Of a DNA stretch of 21,975 nucleotides, positions 15,737 through 21,975 are shown one piece after another. Origin of the DNA: an uncultured Sphingomonadales bacterium (lineage in GTDB: Bacteria; Pseudomonadota; Alphaproteobacteria; Sphingomonadales; Sphingomonadaceae). Under the pieces are notes generated by a model, which did no database searches, was not told where the DNA came from, and was given only the letters and a program-made list of their open reading frames with translations. The translations under genes and the position numbers were made by a program. Numbering within the stretch: position 1 is the stretch's first letter; the number at the start of each line of letters is the position of its first letter. Where the stretch lies: the NCBI GenBank assembly GCA_937898525.1, contig CALCBC010000061.1, positions 1-21,975 on the forward strand, read 5' to 3'.

Positions 15737-16201
15737 ATGCGGGCCTCCGTGCTGTTCGTCTGCCTCGGCAACATCTGCCGCTCTCCTCTTGCCGAGGCGG
15801 CGTTCCGGTACGAGGCGGAGAAGGTCAGGCTTTCGGTCCACATCGATTCCGCGGGCACCGGTGCGTGGCATGTCGGAAAGCCGCCCGATCCGCGCGCGAG
15901 GGCGCTGGCGCGGGCGAAGGGGGTGCCGATCGACCATCTGAGGGCGCGGCAGATCACGGCGGAGGACTACCGCCGCTTCACGCACATCTTCGCGCTCGAC
16001 GAGGACAATCTCGCCACGCTCCTCGCGCGGGCGCCGGCGGACGCCACGGCCGAGGTCGCGCTGCTGCTCGACTGCGTGCCGGGGCGCGAGGGACAGCCTG
16101 TGGCCGATCCCTACTACGGCGACGAATCCGGTTTCGAGGCGACCTGGCGCGACGTGTCCGAAGCGGCCCGCGCGCTCGCACGCCGGCTCCTCGAACCGTG
16201 A
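15737..16201 (+). CDS. Low-molecular-weight protein tyrosine phosphatase family
   Basis: A 154-residue phosphatase of normal LMW-PTP length. The catalytic P-loop CLGNICRSP sits at the N-terminus, with nucleophile Cys9 and phosphate-binding Arg15. The general acid is Asp124 in VADPYYGDE, and the HIDSAGTGAWHVG segment is conserved. Members act on phosphotyrosine or, in a subgroup, on ribulosamine-5-phosphate sugar adducts. No polysaccharide-export or tyrosine-kinase gene is nearby. Instead, the stop overlaps a fructosamine-kinase-family gene (GTGA), which favours the sugar-adduct role; this is inference. The start at 15737 is required to keep the complete P-loop strand, although no good ribosome-binding site precedes it, so translation probably relies on coupling to the methyltransferase two bases upstream. 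Confidence 0.92.
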   Translation: MRASVLFVCLGNICRSPLAEAAFRYEAEKVRLSVHIDSAGTGAWHVGKPPDPRARALARAKGVPIDHLRARQITAEDYRRFTHIFALDEDNLATLLARAPADATAEVALLLDCVPGREGQPVADPYYGDESGFEATWRDVSEAARALARRLLEP

Positions 16202-16998
16202 ACTGGGCCGACAAGGTCGGGCGCATTCTCGGGAGCCGGGTGACCGGCGGACGCAGGCTTGGCGGCGATCTCGGCGGCGCGGCGTTGGTCGAGCTCGCCG
16301 ACGGGCGCCGCGTCGTCGCCAAGCAGGGGCAAGGAGCGGAGGCCGAAGGCGCGATGCTCGAGGCGCTACGCCGTGCCGGGGCGCCGGCGCCCGAGGTGCT
16401 TCATCGGGCCGACGGATTGCTGATCATGACCTGGGTCGAGGCCGGCGGTCGCGCCGACGAAGCGGCGTGGGCCGATCTCGCCCAGGTGCTCGAACGCCTC
16501 CACCGGCCCGTCCCGGAGGCTTATGGCTGGCAAGCCGATCACCGGTTCGGGCCAGTCGCGATCGCCAACACGCGTGGCGACGACTGGGTCGAGTTCTGGG
16601 CGCGGCACCGGATCCTGTGTCATGCGCCCCATGTCGGCGCGGCGCTCGGGCCGCGGCTCGAGGCGCTTGCCGCGCGCCTCGGCGAGCTGATCCCGCGGGA
16701 CCCGCCCGCAGGCCTGCTCCACGGCGACCTGTGGGGCGGCAACATCCTGTTCGCGAACGGCCGGATGGCCGCGCTGGTCGACCCGGCGTGCTACTACGGG
16801 CACCGCGAGGTCGACGTGGCGATGCTGACGCTGTTCGACCATCCGCCCGACGCATTCTTCGCCGCGCTCTCGCTCGAGCCGGGGTGGCGGGAGCGGTTGC
16901 CGGTCTACCGGTTGTGGCCGCTGCTCGTGCACCTGCGCCTGTTCGGCAACAGCTACCGCAGCGCGGTGCTGCGAGCGCTCGAGGCCTGCGGCGTCTAG
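16198..16998 (+). CDS. Fructosamine/ketosamine-3-kinase family protein
   Basis: A 266-residue protein-kinase-fold enzyme of the fructosamine-kinase family. Members phosphorylate fructosamine or ribulosamine adducts on protein amines so that the adducts fall off, a repair of glycation. The start is a GTG (16198) inside the phosphatase stop codon. Motifs include the ATP lysine region VVAKQG (Lys42), LLHGDLWGGNILF (His175, Asp177, Asn182) and LVDPACYYGHREVDVAML with metal-binding Asp195. The DWVEFWARHR stretch is also typical. Bacterial members prefer ribulosamines and erythrulosamines in the cases studied. Its close fusion-like arrangement with an LMW phosphatase suggests a shared pathway. Aminoglycoside or choline kinases share the HGD motif, but DLWGGN with the YYGHRE segment points to this family. 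The stop overlaps that of the convergent cysQ gene in CTAG. Confidence 0.9.
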   Translation: MNWADKVGRILGSRVTGGRRLGGDLGGAALVELADGRRVVAKQGQGAEAEGAMLEALRRAGAPAPEVLHRADGLLIMTWVEAGGRADEAAWADLAQVLERLHRPVPEAYGWQADHRFGPVAIANTRGDDWVEFWARHRILCHAPHVGAALGPRLEALAARLGELIPRDPPAGLLHGDLWGGNILFANGRMAALVDPACYYGHREVDVAMLTLFDHPPDAFFAALSLEPGWRERLPVYRLWPLLVHLRLFGNSYRSAVLRALEACGV

Positions 16999-17750
16999 CC
17001 GAGCCTTGCGACGGCTTCGAGCACCGGTTCCGCGAACTCGGGGCGGCAGATGAGCAGGTCGGGCAGCCAGGTGTCGCGGTTGTTGTAGGTCAGCGCGCTG
17101 CCGTCGATGCGCGAGCAATGCAGGCCGTGTGCCCGCGCGACCGCGACCGGGGCGCAGTTGTCCCACTCGTACTGTCCGCCCGAATGCAGGTAGATCTCGG
17201 CCTGGCCCAGTACCACCGCCATTGCCTTGGCGCCGGCCGAACCCATCGGTACGAGCTCGCAGCCGAGCGCCTCGGCCACCGCGACCGCCTCGGCCGCCGG
17301 GCGCGTGCGGCTGACCAGCATGCGCGGCGGGCCCGGATACGGGCGCAGCGGAACGGGACGGTCGGAGCGCAGAACCACGCCGCCGTCGAGCCCGGGCAAC
17401 GCCACCGCGCCGACCTCTGCCACTCCGTCGATCGCCAGCCCGACGTGCACTGCCCAGTCGGACCGATGCTCGCCGAACTCGCGGGTCCCGTCGAGCGGGT
17501 CGATGATCCACACGCGCGACTTGCCGAGACGCTCGTCGGTGTCCTTGCTTTCCTCGGACAGCAGGCCGTCGTCGGGCCGCTCGGCCAGCAGGTGCCTGAC
17601 GAGGTAGCGGTTCGCGACCTCGTCGCCCGCCTGTCCCATCGCCTTGCCTTCGAGCCCACCGCTGGCCCGCAGATCGAGCAGCCTTCGGCCCGCCCCTTCC
17701 GCCAGCGTCGCAGCCAGCTCGGCGTCGCTCGACCGGGGAGTGGGCGTCAC
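16995..17750 (-). CDS. cysQ: 3'(2'),5'-bisphosphate nucleotidase CysQ
   Basis: A 251-residue inositol-monophosphatase-fold enzyme that converts 3'-phosphoadenosine 5'-phosphate (PAP) to AMP. This removes the inhibitory by-product of sulfate reduction and can recycle PAPS. The metal-binding motifs are clear: LLSEES (Glu66, Glu67) and WIIDPLDGTREF (Asp84, Asp87), with the C-terminal YEWDNCAPVAVARAHG. It follows cysNC with a GTGA overlap, which supports the sulfate role over an inositol phosphatase. The GTG at 17750 is taken as start; an ATG five codons upstream (17765) is possible and would lengthen the overlap to 19 bases. No strong ribosome-binding site precedes either. It ends at the shared CTAG with the convergent kinase gene. 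Confidence 0.93.
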   Translation of the reverse strand: MTPTPRSSDAELAATLAEGAGRRLLDLRASGGLEGKAMGQAGDEVANRYLVRHLLAERPDDGLLSEESKDTDERLGKSRVWIIDPLDGTREFGEHRSDWAVHVGLAIDGVAEVGAVALPGLDGGVVLRSDRPVPLRPYPGPPRMLVSRTRPAAEAVAVAEALGCELVPMGSAGAKAMAVVLGQAEIYLHSGGQYEWDNCAPVAVARAHGLHCSRIDGSALTYNNRDTWLPDLLICRPEFAEPVLEAVARLG

Positions 17751-19681
17751 AGGTCGGGCACCCATTCCCCGAGCAGGCGCTGGACGATCTGCTCGGCGGC
17801 GTCCTCCGGGCTGGTCGTGGTGGTGTCGATGCGGATCTCGGGGTTCTCGGGCGCCTCGTAGGGGCTGTCGATGCCGGTGAAGTTCTTCAGCTGGCCGGAA
17901 CGGGCCTTCTTGTAGAGGCCCTTGACGTCGCGCTGTTCGGCAACCTCGAGCGGGGTGTCGATGAAGATCTCGATGAACTCGCCCTCGGGGATCATTCCGC
18001 GGACCAGTTCGCGCTCGGCGCGGAACGGGCTGATGAACGCGGTCAGCACGATCAGGCCGGCGTCGGTCATCAGCTTGGCGACCTCCCCGACGCGGCGGAT
18101 GTTCTCGATCCGGTCGGCCTCGGTGAACCCGAGGTCCTTGTTGAGGCCGTGGCGCACGTTGTCGCCGTCGAGCAGGAACGTGTGTCGCCCGGCGGCATGC
18201 AGCTTCTTCTCGACGAGGTTGGCGATCGTCGACTTGCCCGAGCCGGACAGGCCGGTGAACCACAGCACCGCGGGCTTCTGGCCCTTCAAGGCGGCGTGCG
18301 CCTCGCGGCTGACCTCGAGCGCCTGCCAGTGGACGTTCTGCGCGCGGCGCAGGCAGAAACGGATCAGCCCGGCGCCGACCGTGGCGTTGGTCAGCTTGTC
18401 GATCAGGATGAACCCGCCGAGTTCGCGGCTCTCGTGGTAGGGCTCGAACACGATCGGCCGGTCGGTGGTGACCTCGCACACGCCGATGCCGTTGAGGCCG
18501 AGCGTCTTGGCCGCGAGGTGTTCGAACGAATTGACGTCGACTTCGTACTTCGGCTGCGCGACCGTCGCGGTGACGGTCTGCGTAGCCAGCTTCAACCAGT
18601 AGCCGCGGCCGGGGATCAGCTTCTCGTCGCTCATCCACACGATCGTCGCCTCGAACTGGTCGGCCGCCTGCGGCGGCGCGTCGGCGGCGGCGATGACGTC
18701 GCCGCGGCTGCAGTCGATCTCGTCGGCGAGCGTCAGCGTGACCGACTGGCCGGCGACCGCCTCGTCGAGCTCCCCGTCGAACGTCACGATCGACTTGATC
18801 GTGCTGGTCTTGCCCGAGGGCACCACGCGCACGGCGTCGCCCGGCCTGACGGTGCCCGAGGCGATCTGGCCGGCGAAGCCGCGGAAATCGAGGTTGGGGC
18901 GGTTGACCCACTGCACCGGCATCCGTAGCGACCGGGCCTGTGCGGCGGCGCCTTCGATCTCGACCGTCTCGAGGTGCTCGATCAGGCTCGGACCGTCGTA
19001 CCACGGCGTGTTCACCGAGGGGGCTTGGGTGATGTTGTCGCCCTTGAAGCCGCTGATCGGGATCGGCGTGAAGTCGGCGATGCCGATCGTGCCGGCGAAG
19101 GCGCGGTAATCGGCGACGATCCGGTCGAACACCTCCTGCGAGTAGTCGACCAGGTCCATCTTGTTCACCGCCAGCACGAGGTGGCGGATGCCGATGAGGT
19201 GCGCGAGGTACGAGTGGCGGCGCGTCTGCACGAGCACGCCCTTCCTCGCGTCGACCAGGATCACCGCGAGGTCGGCGGTCGAGGCGCCGGTGACCATGTT
19301 GCGCGTGTACTGCTCGTGGCCGGGCGTGTCGGCGACGATGAACTTGCGTTTCTCGGTGGCGAAGAAGCGGTAGGCGACGTCGATCGTGATGCCCTGCTCG
19401 CGCTCGGCGGCGAGGCCGTCGACGAGCAGCGCGAAGTCGATCGCCTGCCCCTGCGTGCCGACCCTCTTCGAGTCAGCCTCGAGCGCGGCGAGCTGGTCCT
19501 CGAAGATCATCTTGCTGTCGTAGAGCAGCCGCCCGATCAGCGTCGACTTGCCGTCATCCACGCTGCCGCAGGTGATGAACCGCAACAGCCCCTTGTTCTG
19601 GTGCAGGTCGAGGTAGGCCTCGATGTCCTCGGCAATGAGCGCGTCGACCCTGTAGAGGGGTTCGGAGGACGCGTCGTTCAC
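17747..19681 (-). CDS. cysNC: Bifunctional sulfate adenylyltransferase subunit 1 / APS kinase
   Basis: A 644-residue fusion of the regulatory GTPase subunit of ATP sulfurylase (CysN) and adenylyl-sulfate kinase (CysC). With CysD it makes APS from sulfate and ATP, then phosphorylates it to PAPS. The GTPase part (about 30-245) has G1 GSVDDGKST at 39-47, G3 DTPGHEQY from 118 and G4 NKMD at 173-176; two beta-barrel domains follow to about 450. The kinase part begins near 465, with P-loop GLSGSGKST at 477-485, DGDNVRHGLNKDLGF, and Ser551 in FISPFR at the position phosphorylated in E. coli CysC. The start is GTG at 19681, set by a full AGGAGGTG site. It is the middle gene of a cysD-cysNC-cysQ operon. 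NodQ-type nodulation enzymes share this fusion, but no nod genes are present. Confidence 0.97.
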   Translation of the reverse strand: MNDASSEPLYRVDALIAEDIEAYLDLHQNKGLLRFITCGSVDDGKSTLIGRLLYDSKMIFEDQLAALEADSKRVGTQGQAIDFALLVDGLAAEREQGITIDVAYRFFATEKRKFIVADTPGHEQYTRNMVTGASTADLAVILVDARKGVLVQTRRHSYLAHLIGIRHLVLAVNKMDLVDYSQEVFDRIVADYRAFAGTIGIADFTPIPISGFKGDNITQAPSVNTPWYDGPSLIEHLETVEIEGAAAQARSLRMPVQWVNRPNLDFRGFAGQIASGTVRPGDAVRVVPSGKTSTIKSIVTFDGELDEAVAGQSVTLTLADEIDCSRGDVIAAADAPPQAADQFEATIVWMSDEKLIPGRGYWLKLATQTVTATVAQPKYEVDVNSFEHLAAKTLGLNGIGVCEVTTDRPIVFEPYHESRELGGFILIDKLTNATVGAGLIRFCLRRAQNVHWQALEVSREAHAALKGQKPAVLWFTGLSGSGKSTIANLVEKKLHAAGRHTFLLDGDNVRHGLNKDLGFTEADRIENIRRVGEVAKLMTDAGLIVLTAFISPFRAERELVRGMIPEGEFIEIFIDTPLEVAEQRDVKGLYKKARSGQLKNFTGIDSPYEAPENPEIRIDTTTTSPEDAAEQIVQRLLGEWVPDL

Positions 19682-19685
19682 TTCG

Positions 19686-19693
19686 CACCTCCT
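19686..19693 (-). promoter_or_regulatory. Near-perfect Shine-Dalgarno site of cysNC
   Basis: The minus strand reads AGGAGGTG here, four bases before the GTG start of cysNC. It is the strongest ribosome-binding site in the window. It decides a start that lacks ATG, and probably keeps translation high after the repeat pair that separates cysNC from cysD. Confidence 0.8.
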
Positions 19694-19704
19694 GTCGCCA
19701 TACC

Positions 19705-19844
19705 GTCATGCTGAACTTGTTTCAGCAGCCATCGCGCAGCACCCCCGGACCTCGCAGGTGAGCGCCGCATCGCCGCCGGACCGCACATGAACCGATGGCT
19801 CCGTGCGGACGGAGAAATGGGCCCTGAAACGAGTTCAGGGTGAC
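19705..19844. repeat. Inverted pair of REP-like palindromes between cysD and cysNC
   Basis: Two related units face each other. The left one (19705-19726) reads GTCATGCTGAACTTGTTTC and on, with a CTGAA/TTCAG hairpin. The right one (19822-19844) has CCCTGAA-ACGAG-TTCAGGG, then TGAC. Most positions of one match the reverse complement of the other. The spacer of about 95 bases holds no reading frame or other recognisable element. Such units, from memory, are scattered between genes in sphingomonads. Here the pair fills most of the 190-base gap inside the sulfate operon and could form a large RNA stem. Confidence 0.85.
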
Positions 19845-19871
19845 GATGAAGGGAGGGACGCAAGGGGCGCA

Positions 19872-20774
19872 TCAGAAGTACCCCTCCTGCTTCTTCTTCT
19901 CCATCCCCGCGCCGCCCGCGTCCTTGTCGATCGCGCGGCCCTGGCGCTCGCTGGTCGTGGTCAGCAGCATCTCCTGCACCACCTCGGGAAGCGTCGCCGC
20001 CCGGCTCTCTATCGCGCCGGTGAGCGGATAGCAGCCGAGCGTGCGGAAGCGGATCGAACGCACGACCGGAGTTTCGCCGGGAAGCAGCGGGAAGCGCTCG
20101 TCGTCGACCATCAGCAGCAGGCCGTCGCGCTCGACCGTCGGGCGCTCGGCCGCCATGTAGAGCGGGACGATCTCGATCCCCTCCTTCATGATGTACTGCC
20201 AGATGTCGAGCTCGGTCCAGTTCGACAGCGGGAACACGCGGATGCTCTCGCCCTTGGCCTTCTTCGCGTTGTAGAGGTTCCACAACTCGGGCCGCTGGTT
20301 CTTGGGATCCCAGGCATGGCTCGCGGTGCGAAACGAGAAGATGCGCTCCTTGGCGCGGCTCTTCTCCTCGTCGCGCCGCGCTCCGCCGAACGCGGCGTCG
20401 AATTTCCACTTGTCGAGCGCCTGCTTGAGCCCTTCCGTCTTCCACAAGTCAGTGTGCAGCGCCCCGTGGTCGAACGGGTTGATCCCGCGCTCGAGCGCCT
20501 CGGGGTTGTGATAGACCAGAAGCTCCATCCCCGCGGCCTTCGCCGCCTTGTCGCGCAGCGCGTACATGTCGCGGAACTTCCACGTCGTGTCGACGTGAAG
20601 CAGCGGGAACGGTGGCGGGGCAGGATGGAACGCCTTCTTGGCCAGGTGCAGCATCACGGCGCTGTCCTTGCCCACCGAATAGAGCATCACCGGGTTGTCC
20701 GCCTCAGCGACAACCTCGCGCATGATGTGAATGCTCTCCGCCTCGAGACGGTCGAGATGGGTCAGGCGTTGCAT
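19872..20774 (-). CDS. cysD: Sulfate adenylyltransferase subunit 2 CysD
   Basis: A 300-residue catalytic subunit of the bacterial ATP sulfurylase, which adenylates sulfate in partnership with the CysN GTPase. The PP-loop motif SVGKDS is at 33-38. HVDTTWKFRDMY, the GGARRDEEKSRAKERIFSF segment and PLSNWTELDIWQYI are all characteristic and distinguish it from PAPS reductase, which shares the fold. The C-terminus ends EKKKQEGYF as in other CysD proteins. The ATG at 20774 is preferred to a TTG three codons upstream, because MQRLTHLDRLEAESIHIMRE matches the family N-terminus. No good ribosome-binding site is visible, but a 12-base palindrome lies just upstream. It is the first gene of the cys operon; the preceding 128-base gap separates it from the hydrolase gene. 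Confidence 0.97.
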   Translation of the reverse strand: MQRLTHLDRLEAESIHIMREVVAEADNPVMLYSVGKDSAVMLHLAKKAFHPAPPPFPLLHVDTTWKFRDMYALRDKAAKAAGMELLVYHNPEALERGINPFDHGALHTDLWKTEGLKQALDKWKFDAAFGGARRDEEKSRAKERIFSFRTASHAWDPKNQRPELWNLYNAKKAKGESIRVFPLSNWTELDIWQYIMKEGIEIVPLYMAAERPTVERDGLLLMVDDERFPLLPGETPVVRSIRFRTLGCYPLTGAIESRAATLPEVVQEMLLTTTSERQGRAIDKDAGGAGMEKKKQEGYF

Positions 20775-20777
20775 GGC

Positions 20778-20789
20778 CGGCAATTGCCG
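20778..20789. promoter_or_regulatory. 12-base palindrome directly before the cysD start
   Basis: CGGCAATTGCCG is a perfect palindrome three bases upstream of the cysD ATG, on its leader side. It occupies the place where a ribosome-binding site would be expected, and none is recognisable. It could be a protein-binding operator or a small hairpin that limits cysD translation. No link to a known sulfur regulator is claimed. Confidence 0.3.
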
Positions 20790-20854
20790 ATTGGGGCCGT
20801 TAATCGCAACCCGCGCGCCGGGGAGAAATTCTTGCAGCCCGCCAAGACCTACCC

Positions 20855-20886
20855 CCCGTCATCCCGGCGAAAGCCGCGCTGACGGG
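20855..20886. repeat. Palindromic GTCATCCCGGCGAAAGCC-type element
   Basis: CCCGTCA at 20855-20861 pairs with TGACGGG at 20880-20886. An inner GGC/GCC stem is closed by a GAAA tetraloop. The core GTCATCCCGGCGAAAGCC is one I recall as a frequent intergenic sequence in alphaproteobacteria. It sits after the hydrolase gene on the minus strand. No T-tract follows on either strand, so a classical terminator is not supported, although it may protect the mRNA end. Confidence 0.6.
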
Positions 20887-20902
20887 TTCTGGCTGCGAGG
20901 TT

Positions 20903-21958
20903 TCAGTGATCCGGGAACGGCGTCCATTCCTCGCCCTCGGGCAGCGGGGCAAAGATCGCGTCGAGCATCTCATCAGTCACCGCCTCGGGAGCGGCCGGGT
21001 CCCAGCGTGGCGCGTTGTCCTTGTCGACCAGTACCGCGCGCACGCCCTCGGCGAAGTCCGGGCGCATGATCATCCGCGCCGCGAGGCGGTATTCGAGCGC
21101 CATTTCCTCGGCGAAGTCGCGCCTGCCCGCACTCTCGGCCAACTGGCGCAGCGCGACTTTCGCCGTGGTCGGGCACTTCGCGGTCACCGCTTTCAGTTCC
21201 TTCGCCGCCCATTCGGAAGGATCGGCCGCGAGCGCGGCAAGCACGTCCTCGAGCCGGTCGGCGGCGAACAGCCGCGCAATCCGCTCCGCGTTCCCGGCAA
21301 GCCGCGCGGGCGGAGCCTCGACCGACTGCTCGGCGAGGATCGCCTCGATCCGTCCCGGCTCGGCAGCGATCTCGGCCTTCGTCCGCCCGAGCGCTTCAAC
21401 GGGCAGATAGTGCGTCGCCAGCCCCGCCCACAGGCATTCCGCCCCGTCGAGCCGCGCGCCGGTCAAGGCGAGGAACTGGCCGATCCGGCCGGGCAGCCGC
21501 GGCAGGTACCAGCCGGCGCCGACGTCCGGAAACAGTCCGATCGCTCCTTCGGGCATCGCGAACACCGTGTTCCCGGTAGCGACGCGCCAGCGGCAGGGCA
21601 GTGCAAGGCCCACGCCGCCGCCCATCGTCACCCCGTCCATGAAGGCGACGACCGGCTTGCGGTAGGTGAACAGCAGGTGGTTCATCCGGTACTCGGCGTG
21701 GAAGAACGCGCGGCCCGCCACGCCGCCGTCCTCCAGTGCCGAGCGCCGCACCATCGCGACGTCGCCGCCGGCGCAGAATCCGCGGCCCTCGGCATGGTCG
21801 ATCAGCACCGCCTCGATACCTGGATCGTCGCGCCACTCGAGCAGCGCGGCCGAGATCGCCTCGCACATCGCCGTCGTCAGCGCGTGCAGCGCCTTCGGGC
21901 GGTTGAGCGAGATGTGGCCCACCGCCCCCTCGCGGCGGATCAGGACGTCGCTTGTCAT
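20903..21958 (-). CDS. 3-Hydroxyisobutyryl-CoA hydrolase (crotonase superfamily)
   Basis: A 351-residue crotonase-fold thioesterase that hydrolyses 3-hydroxyisobutyryl-CoA in valine breakdown. Its length, about 90 residues above a plain enoyl-CoA hydratase, and its C-terminal LAARMIMRPDFAEGVRAVLVDKDNAPRWDP block identify the hydrolase group. Oxyanion-hole segments are GFCAGGD (60-66) and TMGGGVGL (111-118). The catalytic Glu137 and Asp145 lie in MPEGAIGLFPDVGAGWYLPRL, the hallmark of this family. The ATG at 21958 is preceded closely by GGGGAGGA, and the gene is complete with its start 17 bases from the window edge. Neighbouring valine-pathway genes, if any, would lie to the right outside the window. 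The alternative annotation enoyl-CoA hydratase/isomerase is less specific, not contradictory. Confidence 0.93.
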   Translation of the reverse strand: MTSDVLIRREGAVGHISLNRPKALHALTTAMCEAISAALLEWRDDPGIEAVLIDHAEGRGFCAGGDVAMVRRSALEDGGVAGRAFFHAEYRMNHLLFTYRKPVVAFMDGVTMGGGVGLALPCRWRVATGNTVFAMPEGAIGLFPDVGAGWYLPRLPGRIGQFLALTGARLDGAECLWAGLATHYLPVEALGRTKAEIAAEPGRIEAILAEQSVEAPPARLAGNAERIARLFAADRLEDVLAALAADPSEWAAKELKAVTAKCPTTAKVALRQLAESAGRRDFAEEMALEYRLAARMIMRPDFAEGVRAVLVDKDNAPRWDPAAPEAVTDEMLDAIFAPLPEGEEWTPFPDH

Positions 21959-21975
21959 GGTCCTCCCCTGCAGGG

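Noticed and set aside
16467..17861. 464-codon plus-strand frame over the kinase and cysQ region
   Set aside because: A shadow frame of two well-supported genes, with no recognisable domain.
17751..19004. Long in-frame opening upstream of cysQ across cysNC
   Set aside because: It is the +1 shadow of cysNC and shows only low-complexity Arg/Gly/Ala residues; CysQ homology begins near 17750.
17747..19681. Reading cysNC as part of a nodulation-factor (NodPQ) system
   Set aside because: The fusion is the same, but CysQ and CysD context and the absence of nod genes point to ordinary sulfate assimilation.

Overview
This window is a GC-rich, densely packed stretch of bacterial chromosome, most likely from an alphaproteobacterium of the order Sphingomonadales (Sphingomonas/Erythrobacter relatives). 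The order is an inference. It rests on the very high GC, the fused CysNC sulfate-activation enzyme, the Ku/LigD repair pair, and intergenic palindromes such as CTTCGACAAGCTCAGCATG and GTCATGCTGAACTTGTTTC, which I associate from memory with sphingomonad genomes. No rRNA, tRNA, CRISPR array, transposase, integrase or phage gene is visible, so this is core or near-core sequence rather than a mobile island.

Layout. Positions 1-90 hold a Rho-independent terminator for a gene left of the window, then fumC (class II fumarase, TCA cycle). A small coiled-coil-like protein and a cold-shock protein follow on the minus strand. A PhnA C-terminal-domain protein leads rightward. Next comes a three-gene MacAB/HlyD-type export operon: adaptor, FtsX-fold permease and ATPase, preceded by a 21-codon mini-ORF overlapping the adaptor start. 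A bacterial non-homologous end-joining block follows: ku, an MgtC/SapB-family membrane protein, and ligD. The last two are coupled by an ATGA overlap, and a repeat cluster lies between ku and the MgtC-like gene. A membrane GGDEF-EAL cyclic-di-GMP enzyme closes this half and converges with a secreted GH3 beta-glucosidase.

Divergent from the glucosidase is a Tat-exported PhoX-type phosphatase. It is followed by an O-methyltransferase, a low-molecular-weight phosphatase and a fructosamine-kinase-family protein; the last three have gaps or overlaps of only a few bases. The phosphatase-kinase pair looks like a protein or sugar-amine deglycation module. It converges with a minus-strand assimilatory sulfate operon, cysD-cysNC-cysQ, in which an inverted repeat pair separates cysD from cysNC. 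Upstream on the same strand is a complete 3-hydroxyisobutyryl-CoA hydrolase gene (valine degradation).

Organisation is extremely compact. Five same-strand gene junctions use 4-base ATGA or GTGA overlaps, and two convergent pairs share the palindrome CTAG as both stop codons. Non-ATG starts (GTG or TTG) are common. I did not find a clearly new system. The points most worth following are the MgtC-like gene inside the end-joining cluster, the phosphatase/fructosamine-kinase pair, the mini-ORF before the exporter, and the repeat elements inside operons.
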